Below, piece by piece: positions 8,769 to 16,768 of a DNA stretch of 64,000 nucleotides (position 1 is its first letter; each line of letters starts with the position of its first letter). Origin of the DNA: Betaproteobacteria bacterium (GTDB lineage: Bacteria > Bdellovibrionota_B > Oligoflexia > Silvanigrellales > Silvanigrellaceae). A model generated the notes under the pieces. The model searched no databases. It was not told where the DNA came from and was given only the letters and a program-made list of their open reading frames with translations. Location: contig VGHE01000002.1 of the NCBI GenBank assembly GCA_016868315.1, positions 406,466-470,465 of the forward strand, in the 5' to 3' direction. Made by a program: the position numbers and the translations under genes.

Positions 8769-9797
8769 GTGTTTGGAATGTTTTTTGGAATCAAAACTTC
8801 CCTTCTCTCTGCGCTCTTTGTGATGGGTTTCTCCGCATGCACGAAGACCTCGGATAAGTCCATTTCCGGCTCCGAAAAAAAAGCTGAAGGTGGCACGTCA
8901 GGAAGCGAAAAAGCAGGTGGTAAAGAAGGCCGCGGTCGGCAACGCGGGCCATCAGTTGTTCAGGTTGTTGTTGTTAAGAAACAACGCGCAGCACAGCAGG
9001 CACAGACCTCTGTGCCGCTGGTTGGTCGCAAACAGACCAACGTTTTCTCCAAGGTTGCTGGTCGTTTGTCGCGCATTCTTGTTGCAGAAGGTCAGGCTGT
9101 GAAAGCCGGACAAACACTTTTTCAGGTCGACCGTAGCGAGCCGGGAGAGTCTTATCTCTCGGTTCCCGTCACGAGTCCTATTTCCGGATGGGTCGGACGT
9201 TGGAATGTCACTGAGGGAACCCAGGTCTCAACCCAAGATGCTGTCGTTCTTGTGGTCGACGACCAAACCCTCATTGCCAACATCTTTCTGCCAGTTCAGG
9301 AATGGGTGCAGGTCAAACTCAACTCCAAGGTTTCTATTCGCGTGCAGCAAGTCGAGCGGCCAGCGCGCATTCTCACGATTGCTCGTGCTGCGGAGTCAGG
9401 AAGTGGTCGCGGCGCTCTCACGGTGGAGCTCAACAACTCTGACTACGCATTCAAGTCCGGTGTTGTTGCTCTTGCCTCGTTGGAGCTCGACACCCGCGAT
9501 CGTCTTCTCCTCCCCGCGTCGGCTCTGCGGATTTCCGATCAAGGTGCCGCGGTGTTCAAGGTGGTAGAGAACAAGGCCAAGCGAGTCAGGGTTCAATATG
9601 AGCTCTTCAACAATGACACCGTTGAAATTCTCTCGGGGCTTGCAGAAAATGAAACCGTAGTGAGTGTGGGCGCACACCAACTCTTCGATGGTGCCGAGGT
9701 CAAGGTTGCTGATCCTGCAGGTGCTGCAGACACCTCTCCCGCCGATGAAGCAGCGCGTAACAAGAAGCGCCCCCGGGGTGAGGGGGACGGCAAATGA
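8769..9797 (+). CDS. RND efflux periplasmic adaptor subunit (lipoprotein)
   Basis: This is a 342-residue membrane-fusion protein. The GTG at 8769 is chosen because GAGGG ends 6 nt before it. An ATG at 8778 is possible. The N-terminus is a lipoprotein signal ending in MGFSAC (Cys24), followed by a Ser/Gly/Lys-rich linker. The lipoyl/barrel-sandwich halves are visible as VFSKVAGRLSRILVAEGQAVKAGQTLFQVD and, further on, ISGWVGRWNVTEGTQV. Unusually, only a short turn instead of a long alpha-hairpin separates them. Beta-barrel and membrane-proximal domains follow, then an acidic/basic tail. It links the inner-membrane permease to the outer-membrane channel. Its stop overlaps the permease start by 4 nt (ATGA), so the two are translationally coupled. 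Confidence 0.88.
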   Translation: MFGMFFGIKTSLLSALFVMGFSACTKTSDKSISGSEKKAEGGTSGSEKAGGKEGRGRQRGPSVVQVVVVKKQRAAQQAQTSVPLVGRKQTNVFSKVAGRLSRILVAEGQAVKAGQTLFQVDRSEPGESYLSVPVTSPISGWVGRWNVTEGTQVSTQDAVVLVVDDQTLIANIFLPVQEWVQVKLNSKVSIRVQQVERPARILTIARAAESGSGRGALTVELNNSDYAFKSGVVALASLELDTRDRLLLPASALRISDQGAAVFKVVENKAKRVRVQYELFNNDTVEILSGLAENETVVSVGAHQLFDGAEVKVADPAGAADTSPADEAARNKKRPRGEGDGK

Positions 9798-12700
9798 ATA
9801 TCCCACGCCTCGCCATCGACAGGCCAATTTTTGTGACCATGATCACAGTTTTTTTGTTGGTCATGGGATTACTTGGTTTGAGCAAATTGCCTCTCGATTT
9901 GTATCCAAGCCTGACTTATCCCGTGTTGGCGGTGCGTGCGGAACTCAAGGGTGCTGCACCCGAGGAAATGGAGCAGCTGGTCGCGCGTCCACTTGAAGAC
10001 GTGCTCAGCACAGTAGCCGATGTGAACTCTATTCGCTCGGTCAGTCGTGAAGGGTCTGCATTTGTCATCCTTGAATTCAATCAGGGTGTAGACATAAAAT
10101 TCCAAGAGATGCAGGTGCGTGCCAAGGTCGGAAACATCCGCCGGCGCCTGCCGGAGAATGTGTCCGAACCGGTTGTGTTCCGTCAGGATCCCGACGACAC
10201 ACCGATTGTGGAAATAGCCATGACCGGCAATCGGCCCGCATCGGAGATTTCCAAGCTGGCCGACGATATCGTCGCGCGCAAGATTCGCCAAATCGAGGGC
10301 GTGGGTGAAGTTAATTTGAAGGGTGCCCAACGCGAAGAGATTCAAGTTGAGCTCAATCCCGAAGCGCTCGAATTGTGGCGTCTCAATGCAAGCGATGTTG
10401 TGCAGGGTATCAATCGGGCCAATCGAAATGAGCCCGTGGGGCGACTGTTTGGGCAAGAGCGACGTTGGGTGCTGCGCACGGTGGGTGCAGCCCGGAGCGT
10501 CGAGGATCTCCGCAATGTTCCGATTGGTCGTGCAACGAATGGTATGCCGCTTCAGCTCAAGGACGTTGCCGAAGTGACGGCTGGGTATGCCGAACGTGAT
10601 TCGGTTAGTCGCTTAGGCAACAGTGGTTCTTTCGAGCCGGCCGTGATTGTCGAAATACTTAAGCAGTCGGGCGAAAACACCGTTGCAGTGGTCGACCGTG
10701 TGAGTGAGGTGTTGGCTGCTGTTGCCGATGAACTTCCTCAGGATGTGAAAATTCAAGTTGTCCGCGACAACTCAACCCTGATTCGTTCCAATGTGGCCGA
10801 TGTGCAGGAAAGTCTTATTATTGCCTCTTTGCTCACGGTCATTGTGGTTTTGCTTTTCATGCGCAGCCCTCGCAGTACCGTGACCACCGGTCTGGCGCTT
10901 CCAAGCAGTGTGGTGACCACATTTGCGATGATGGCATGGGCTGGATTTTCCATGAACGTCATGACCCTCTTAGCGCTGTCGCTCTCGATTGGGTTGTTGG
11001 TCGATGATGCCATTGTGGTGCGCGAGAATATTTATAGGTATCTGCAAAAGCCGGGGGTGGATGCGAAAACCGCAGCCTACGAGGGAACGCGTGAAGTAAT
11101 GTTGGCCGTGCTGGCAACCACGTTGGTTGTGGTGGCCGTGTTTTTGCCCGTGGGGTTCATGGGTGGAGTCACTGGGCAGTTCTTCAAGCCCTTTGCACTC
11201 ACCGTGGTTTTCGCCATGCTCATATCGTTGTGGGATGCGATTTCCATGGGCCCCATGCTTTCCGCTTATTTTGCAAACATCCCACACCCACTCAAAGAAT
11301 GGCAGAGTTTTGGTTCCTTCGGCATGCGTATCAACGCCTGGCTCGAAGCTTTCGAGCACAAATTCGACCGTCTTGCTCAAGCATATGCACGTGTGTTGCA
11401 GTTGCTGCTGAGGAAGCCTCTCCTCTCATTTGCGATAGCGGTTGTTTCTTTGGTTGTTGCAGCAGTCGGTTTCAACCTCGTTGAAAAAAGTTTTCTGCCC
11501 ACACAGCTGGGCGATACCTTCCGAGTTTCTCTTGATGGACCTCCATCAGTTCGGCCGGAATCAGTTTATGGTGTGGGTGATCTGGTTCATGAACGTCTGA
11601 AAACCATTCCTTCCGTGGATTTTTGGACGGTTGAAACCGGAACAAACAGCGCCGGCTCAGCAGACGTGGGCTTAAATGTTCGTGTCTCACAGCCCTTTGC
11701 TCGGTCGCAGAAATCGTTGGCACAGGTGCGCCAAGACGTGCGCAAAGTGCTCTCCGGTTTGCCGGGTTACAACGTCCGCATCAGTGAGCCAGCAGACCCT
11801 TTGGCCAGTGGTGGTGCCCGCTATCAACCTGTTGCAGTTGTTGTCTCTGCCGAAAATCAAAGCGAGCTATTGGAGCTCGCGAAGAAAGTGCGAACGGTTC
11901 TGCAAACCACCCCTGGCATTGCCGATGCTCAGCCGCTGCAAGAGGATGGACTGCCCGAGGTACAATTCAAGCCCAATCCACTTCTCACTGCTCAGTATGG
12001 CCTGAGCAACGACGTGCTCCTGAACCAAATGGCAATTTGGGTGCAGGGTGACGCGAGCAACTCACTTTCGTTGGGGGATGAGCAGGTCCCTATCCGCGTC
12101 CGTTTGCGCGGCGCAAGGGAAGAGACACCCGTTCAGCTGGCTCGCCATGGTGTCGTGGTGCGCGGCACAGGGCGCACCTCAGGTGAGGCAGTCGTGCCGC
12201 TCAGCAATTTCATGCAGATTCAGACAGGTGCAGGACCCTCCGTGATTGTGCGAGAAAACCGTGAGCGCGTTTTGCGCGTTGGTGCGAACATTCTTCCCGG
12301 TGCAGCGCTGGGTTCGGTTGTTGCTGAACTCAAGGAGCGTCTCAACACCATTCCGCTCGGCAATGGCCAGTCGCTGAGCGTCAAGGGGCAGAATCAGCAG
12401 ATGGATGAACTCCTTAGGAATCTCGTTTTTGCGCTGCTGCTTGGGTTGGTGTTTGTATACATGGTTCTTGCCTCGTTGTTTGAATCATTCGTTCAACCTT
12501 TTACGGTCATGATGGCTATTCCGTTGGCTGCAACAGGTGCAGTTTTGGCTCTGTTGGCTTTTGGATTTCCGCTCGATCTCTATGGCGGAATTGGCGTTAT
12601 TTTGCTCGCTGGAATTTGCGCCAAGAATAGCATCCTGCTGATTGATTTCGCGATGCAACGCGTCCGCGAGGGAATCGCACCCGCCGAAGCAGTGGTACAA

Positions 12701-12922
12701 ACAAGTCCTTTGCGCTTGCGCCCCATTCTGATGACTTCGGTTGCAATGATTGTGGGAATGTTACCCGTTGCGACAGGCTGGGGTGCTGGTGGTGCAGCAC
12801 GCATGCCGCTTGGGATTGCAACTATTGGCGGAGTTCTGAGTTCTACAATTCTCACGCTCTTCGTGGTTCCAAATCTCTTTGTTTGGATAGAAAACCGCCG
12901 AGTAAGAAGAGTGTCTGTTTAA
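9794..12922 (+). CDS. RND efflux pump inner-membrane permease (AcrB/MdtB-like)
   Basis: At 1,042 residues it has the full length of an RND permease with 12 membrane helices and two large periplasmic loops. The N-terminus (IPRLAIDRPIFVTMITVFLL) is typical. The proton-relay aspartates are present in helix 4 (SIGLLVDDAIVVREN, D404 and D405) and the relay lysine in helix 10 (AKNSILLIDF, K944). The sequence GLALPSSVVTTFAMM also fits the HAE-1/hydrophobe class. No Met/Glu pattern of metal-efflux (HME) pumps stands out, so an amphiphilic drug, detergent or lipid-like substrate is more likely. The start overlaps the adaptor stop as ATGA, and a hairpin terminator follows 37 nt after the stop. Confidence 0.93.
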   Translation: MNIPRLAIDRPIFVTMITVFLLVMGLLGLSKLPLDLYPSLTYPVLAVRAELKGAAPEEMEQLVARPLEDVLSTVADVNSIRSVSREGSAFVILEFNQGVDIKFQEMQVRAKVGNIRRRLPENVSEPVVFRQDPDDTPIVEIAMTGNRPASEISKLADDIVARKIRQIEGVGEVNLKGAQREEIQVELNPEALELWRLNASDVVQGINRANRNEPVGRLFGQERRWVLRTVGAARSVEDLRNVPIGRATNGMPLQLKDVAEVTAGYAERDSVSRLGNSGSFEPAVIVEILKQSGENTVAVVDRVSEVLAAVADELPQDVKIQVVRDNSTLIRSNVADVQESLIIASLLTVIVVLLFMRSPRSTVTTGLALPSSVVTTFAMMAWAGFSMNVMTLLALSLSIGLLVDDAIVVRENIYRYLQKPGVDAKTAAYEGTREVMLAVLATTLVVVAVFLPVGFMGGVTGQFFKPFALTVVFAMLISLWDAISMGPMLSAYFANIPHPLKEWQSFGSFGMRINAWLEAFEHKFDRLAQAYARVLQLLLRKPLLSFAIAVVSLVVAAVGFNLVEKSFLPTQLGDTFRVSLDGPPSVRPESVYGVGDLVHERLKTIPSVDFWTVETGTNSAGSADVGLNVRVSQPFARSQKSLAQVRQDVRKVLSGLPGYNVRISEPADPLASGGARYQPVAVVVSAENQSELLELAKKVRTVLQTTPGIADAQPLQEDGLPEVQFKPNPLLTAQYGLSNDVLLNQMAIWVQGDASNSLSLGDEQVPIRVRLRGAREETPVQLARHGVVVRGTGRTSGEAVVPLSNFMQIQTGAGPSVIVRENRERVLRVGANILPGAALGSVVAELKERLNTIPLGNGQSLSVKGQNQQMDELLRNLVFALLLGLVFVYMVLASLFESFVQPFTVMMAIPLAATGAVLALLAFGFPLDLYGGIGVILLAGICAKNSILLIDFAMQRVREGIAPAEAVVQTSPLRLRPILMTSVAMIVGMLPVATGWGAGGAARMPLGIATIGGVLSSTILTLFVVPNLFVWIENRRVRRVSV

Positions 12923-12958
12923 CATTCACGGGTTGTGTTTTGTGGTTAATTGTTATTG

Positions 12959-12986
12959 AGACGCGCTGATTGTGCGTCTTTTTTTT
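12959..12986 (+). terminator. Rho-independent terminator of the RND operon
   Basis: A 6-bp stem AGACGC / GCGTCT with a 9-nt loop runs directly into an eight-base T run (12979-12986). It stands 37 nt after the permease stop codon and ends the tripartite efflux operon. Confidence 0.75.
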
Positions 12987-13061
12987 ATTGTTGAAATAAC
13001 TTTTGAAAAGAAATCTTCTTGTGCGTTGAATATTTCAGAGCGTTCTAGTTTTTTTCTTAAA

Positions 13062-13081
13062 CCTGACTTGCAGCTGTCAGG
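13062..13081. promoter_or_regulatory. Inverted repeat upstream of amtB (possible operator)
   Basis: CCTGAC and GTCAGG form a perfect 6-bp inverted repeat separated by 8 nt, 95 nt before the ammonium transporter start and after the terminator of the previous operon. The spacing is that of a dimer binding site. No match to a known operator is claimed, and no sigma-54 TGGC-N8-TTGC element was found in this gap. Confidence 0.25.
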
Positions 13082-13175
13082 CAGCGCAGCTAACTCTCCT
13101 TCAAAATTAATTGATCCAACACATCAGCTCATGGTGAGCCGAACAGTTTGAGTGTCCAGATTTGGAGGGAGTGGC

Positions 13176-14609
13176 GTGTCAGAGAAAAAGAATCCAATAC
13201 CGGCATTGGTTCTCTTGTGCATATGTGTGCTCGCGGGATTTGTCACAAGCGGAACCGCTCAAAACGTGGGGGGCGCTGTCCAGCCGGGCGATACGGCCTG
13301 GATGATTGCTGCTACTGCACTCGTGCTTTTCATGACGCCAGGATTGTCGTTCTTCTATGGAGGAATGGTGCGGTCGGGGAATGTTGTTTCGACGCTTTTG
13401 CAAAGCTACGTTTGTATGGGTGTGGTGAGCTTGGTTTGGCTCGTTGTGGGATTCAGTCTTTCATTCGGTACCTCCGTAAACGGTATTATTGGTCATCCTG
13501 CAACCTTCTTCTTTTTTAAAGATGTGACCGGGGCAACTGAAGCCTCACTCTCGCCCACCATACCTTTTCTTCTCTTTGCACTCTTCCAGCTTAAGTTTGC
13601 GGTCATTACGCCAGCGCTTATTACCGGCGCTTTTGCCGAACGCGTGAAGTTCAAAAGCTATCTGCTGTTTATTACTCTGTTTGTTTTGTTTATTTACGCT
13701 CCGCTTGCGCACTGGACCTGGCATCCCGAGGGAATTCTCAGAAAGTGGGGTGTGCTTGATTTTGCAGGTGGTACGGTTGTGCACATGTCGGCAGGGTTCG
13801 CTGCTCTCGCAGGTGCTCTCTTTCTTGGCGCGCGGAAGAACGCCACACATGGGCAAACGCCGGCAAATATTCCTTACATCATTCTTGGAACGGGGATGTT
13901 GTGGTTCGGTTGGTTTGGCTTCAATGCTGGTTCATCTTTGGCTGCCAACGAGACTGCTGCGCTTGCTTTTGGAACCACAAACACCGCCTCGGCTGCAGCA
14001 GCACTCGCATGGTGCGCCTATGATATGCTCCTGGGGCGGAAACCTTCGGCGGTTGGATTCTGTGTTGGTGCCGTTGTGGGGCTCGTGGCCATCACGCCGG
14101 CTGCTGGCTTCGTGACCCTGGGTGCCAGCGTGATTATCGGTGCAGTCTCGGCGGTTGTCTCGCATATTGTGATTGACCTGAAATCCAAGACGAGTCTCGA
14201 TGACACTCTCGATGTTTTTCCATGTCATGGTGTAGGCGGCTTGATGGGAATGATCTTCACTGCTGTTTTTGCAAAAGAGGTCGGTCTGATTCATGGCCAA
14301 ACCGAAACGTTCTACAAGCATGTTGCAGCCATGTTCGGCGTTGCCGGTTTCGCCTTTTTTGGTTCATATCTGCTTTATAAAGCGGTCGACATGATTACAC
14401 CGCTGCGAGTGACGCCCGAGGAAGAGGCACTCGGACTCGACTTGAGCCAGCACGGAGAGACGGCAGAGACCGTCCCAACGCCAAGAATTCTCGCGGTCAA
14501 TGCAGTTGACCCGCTGCAGCTGAACTTGAGTCAGACCCAAGAGGCAACGACATCAGGTCCGGCTGGCGAGAATAAATCATCATCTGTGCGCTCCCTCTCT
14601 TCTCTCTGA
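13176..14609 (+). CDS. amtB: Ammonium transporter (Amt/MEP/Rh family)
   Basis: This 477-residue protein starts at the GTG at 13176, which has GGAGG 7 nt upstream; a GTG 24 nt earlier has no such site. An N-terminal hydrophobic segment resembling a signal peptide (LVLLCICVLAGFVTSGTAQN) precedes the 11-helix Amt core. Family motifs include FFYGGMVRSGNVVS, GAFAERVKF, WFGFNAGSS and the conserved HWTWHPEG-like loop. The pore twin histidines are H203 (TVVHMSAG) and H351 (FPCHGVGG). A cytoplasmic tail of about 65 residues, rich in Glu/Thr/Ser, follows the last helix. It should pass ammonium/ammonia across the inner membrane. No glnK (PII) gene is adjacent, which is unusual for bacterial amtB. Confidence 0.93.
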   Translation: MSEKKNPIPALVLLCICVLAGFVTSGTAQNVGGAVQPGDTAWMIAATALVLFMTPGLSFFYGGMVRSGNVVSTLLQSYVCMGVVSLVWLVVGFSLSFGTSVNGIIGHPATFFFFKDVTGATEASLSPTIPFLLFALFQLKFAVITPALITGAFAERVKFKSYLLFITLFVLFIYAPLAHWTWHPEGILRKWGVLDFAGGTVVHMSAGFAALAGALFLGARKNATHGQTPANIPYIILGTGMLWFGWFGFNAGSSLAANETAALAFGTTNTASAAAALAWCAYDMLLGRKPSAVGFCVGAVVGLVAITPAAGFVTLGASVIIGAVSAVVSHIVIDLKSKTSLDDTLDVFPCHGVGGLMGMIFTAVFAKEVGLIHGQTETFYKHVAAMFGVAGFAFFGSYLLYKAVDMITPLRVTPEEEALGLDLSQHGETAETVPTPRILAVNAVDPLQLNLSQTQEATTSGPAGENKSSSVRSLSSL

Positions 14610-14752
14610 GCCCGGGTTTGTGCTGCCACTCAGGGCAAAAGCACCGCGAAAGTCAAAGCTGTGAAGTTGACGTTCACAACGAGTTTCCCACGCCCCAAGA
14701 TGTAAACTGATTGAATATGGCACTTGAGTGCCACTGTCAGAGGGCAGCTGGG

Positions 14753-15373
14753 ATGGCTTTGACTCTTTTCAATCGCCGCTTACGCGTCTTTGTGCGATGG
14801 CTCGGTCTGCTCTGCGTTGCTCCGGCAGCTGCAGCGCGCGCCGAGCTTGGCGATTTTTTCGTGCACCAGCGCGTTGGTGTAACTGAGTCGCGCGGCTCTT
14901 TGGCTCGGGAACACCAGAGAGCAGCGCTGCAAACCACACTTTCGCAGTCGTTTAGAACTTTTCCAACGGGGATTCCCGTCGATATTGCCAATGAGCTTTC
15001 CGTTTATCTCGATTCATTTACAACCCGGGGCAAGGATTCACTTTATTTTCCTCTCAGGCCTCAGACGCTGGCACGGGTGATTGAGCCGGCCTTTGGATTA
15101 GATGTTTGCTTCTTTTCCATGTCGCTGGTGCGGTTTTGTTTGGCGGGTGGGCTGAGCATGCTTCATCTGCAGACCGGTGCAGAGGATTTTCAACGTTACG
15201 TTGGTTTGCCAACAACTGCGCGGATTGTGATTGTGCCGTTCGAATCCATATTCGTCTGGGAATTGGGCACCCGCTACCGCAAGTTTGAGAACCGAACCGA
15301 GGGTTTTCTAAATAGTCATGAAGATCTTTTTACGTTTGTGAGTGTGGGCCTGGCTTCCATTCAGTCGCGCTAG
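14753..15373 (+). CDS. Small secreted protein, unknown function
   Basis: This 206-residue product from the ATG at 14753 begins with an Arg-rich n-region and a hydrophobic segment ending VAPAAAARA, a Sec signal peptide. The mature part alternates short hydrophobic stretches with turns (LYFPLRPQTLARVIEPAFGLDV, FLAGGLSML-like strand, IFVWELGTRYRKFENRTEG) and could be a small beta-barrel or a beta-sandwich. No family is recognised. A TTG at 14711 gives a longer frame, but the signal peptide fits best from 14753. It lies 51 bp before the RCC1-repeat lipoprotein gene on the same strand and may be co-transcribed with it. Confidence 0.6.
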   Translation: MALTLFNRRLRVFVRWLGLLCVAPAAAARAELGDFFVHQRVGVTESRGSLAREHQRAALQTTLSQSFRTFPTGIPVDIANELSVYLDSFTTRGKDSLYFPLRPQTLARVIEPAFGLDVCFFSMSLVRFCLAGGLSMLHLQTGAEDFQRYVGLPTTARIVIVPFESIFVWELGTRYRKFENRTEGFLNSHEDLFTFVSVGLASIQSR

Positions 15374-15423
15374 GAGCTGTTTCGAGCACGTTGAGAAGTT
15401 GCATCTGCAATTGGGGCAATGGA

Positions 15424-16761
15424 ATGAAGAAAATTTCAGTGCAAAAAGATGTTTGGATTTCAAAAGTCTTGTGCGTCTTTTTTGGCAGTGCCTGGACACT
15501 GGCTCTTGCAACGGCGTGTGGATTTGGAAAGCCTGCACCCGAGGAAAATTCTGATGGCTCTATTACACGTCCGATTGATAAGGATCCTCTTGTAGATCGT
15601 GCACAGCGCGAGCATCCGTTGGTCGAGCAGCGGCGTGGAAGTGAATTACTCAAGCAGAGGGCACAATGGGCACAGAAGGCTCAGATCGCAGAAAGTGCGA
15701 TTGTGCGAGTTGCAGTGCAGAACGACGCAACCTGTGCTCGAAAAGTCTCCGATGAAGTTAAATGCTGGGGATGGAATTACCGTGGTGCACTCGGTGCACC
15801 ATACGCTCCGGTTGGTGCACCGGGAACCGTTATTTCTTCGACGACCCCGCGCAAGGTTGAGTCACTAACGGAGGCTATTCGCTCTTTTTCTGCTGGTAGC
15901 TATAATCTCTGTGTCGTGACCCAAGTTGGTGCATTGAAGTGTTTGGGTTCCAATCAATTCGGTCAACTCGGTGATGGCACAAACACAAGTTCCTATCTGC
16001 CGAACATACCTTCAGGGTTGGGGAGCGGGGTTCTTCGGGTGGGCATACGCTTCAACAAAAGCTGCGCTCTTCTCGAGAACAAGAAACTCAAGTGCTGGGG
16101 TTTTACACTTTCGACTCTTCCTTCAGAAATACCTGGCGTTTTGAGCGGGGTTCTGCAGGTGAGTATCGGACAAGATCACCAATGTCTTCTCAACGAGAAT
16201 TTTGGAGTGCAATGCTGGGGTTCCAATCAGCGCGGGCAATTGGGGATCGGTTCTGAGTTGAGTTCTGCTTCCGCTCCCGTGAGTGCACTGGGCTTGGAGA
16301 AGGGGGTTGTGCAGGTTGCAACTGGAGCATCGCACAGCTGCGCTCTGCTCGCCGATGCAACAGTGAAGTGTTGGGGCTTTAATAGCCACGGTCAGCTCGG
16401 TACAGGCAACACGGAAAATCAAACATCACCCACCCTGGTGCAGGGTCTGAGCGGTGAAGTTGTTGCTTTGAATTTGGGCGACGAATACTCTTGCGCCCTA
16501 CTCAAAGGCGGACAACTGATGTGTTGGGGCAGAAACAGCAACGGACAATTGGGTGATGGTACGCTTGAAAATAGATCTCTGCCCGTTGCGGTTGTTGGAC
16601 TCCAGCAAGGTAACATAGCGATTGGAGCAGGGAGCAAACACACTTGTGCCATGAATTCTGCGGAACAAGTGCAGTGCTGGGGGGCCGAGTCCTTTGGTGC
16701 GTTAGGCAGCGGTCAGACAAATGGGAATTTCAGTGCTCCCGTTACGGTGAAGGACTTCTGA
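15424..16761 (+). CDS. RCC1-repeat lipoprotein (beta-propeller)
   Basis: From the ATG at 15424 this is a 445-residue lipoprotein (signal ending LATAC). After a polar linker it carries about seven RCC1-type blades, each with the pattern 'CALL....VKCWG.N..GQLG.G'. Examples are CWGWNYRGALG, CLGSNQFGQLGDG, CWGSNQRGQLGIG, CWGFNSHGQLGTG, CWGRNSNGQLGDG and CWGAESFGALGSG. Each blade has two cysteines (the CALL-type and the CWG-type), which may form one disulfide per blade after export. RCC1 propellers are protein-interaction platforms. The bacterial Cys-rich exported form has no assigned function, and a surface or periplasmic binding role is inferred. It is convergent with the subtilase gene, whose stop lies 8 bp away. 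Confidence 0.82.
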   Translation: MKKISVQKDVWISKVLCVFFGSAWTLALATACGFGKPAPEENSDGSITRPIDKDPLVDRAQREHPLVEQRRGSELLKQRAQWAQKAQIAESAIVRVAVQNDATCARKVSDEVKCWGWNYRGALGAPYAPVGAPGTVISSTTPRKVESLTEAIRSFSAGSYNLCVVTQVGALKCLGSNQFGQLGDGTNTSSYLPNIPSGLGSGVLRVGIRFNKSCALLENKKLKCWGFTLSTLPSEIPGVLSGVLQVSIGQDHQCLLNENFGVQCWGSNQRGQLGIGSELSSASAPVSALGLEKGVVQVATGASHSCALLADATVKCWGFNSHGQLGTGNTENQTSPTLVQGLSGEVVALNLGDEYSCALLKGGQLMCWGRNSNGQLGDGTLENRSLPVAVVGLQQGNIAIGAGSKHTCAMNSAEQVQCWGAESFGALGSGQTNGNFSAPVTVKDF

Positions 16762-16768
16762 ATTTATT

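Noticed and set aside
9794-12922. Heavy-metal (CusA-type) RND pump
   Set aside because: The relay residues and helix sequences fit the HAE-1/AcrB class. No metal-site Met cluster and no CusF-like gene were seen.
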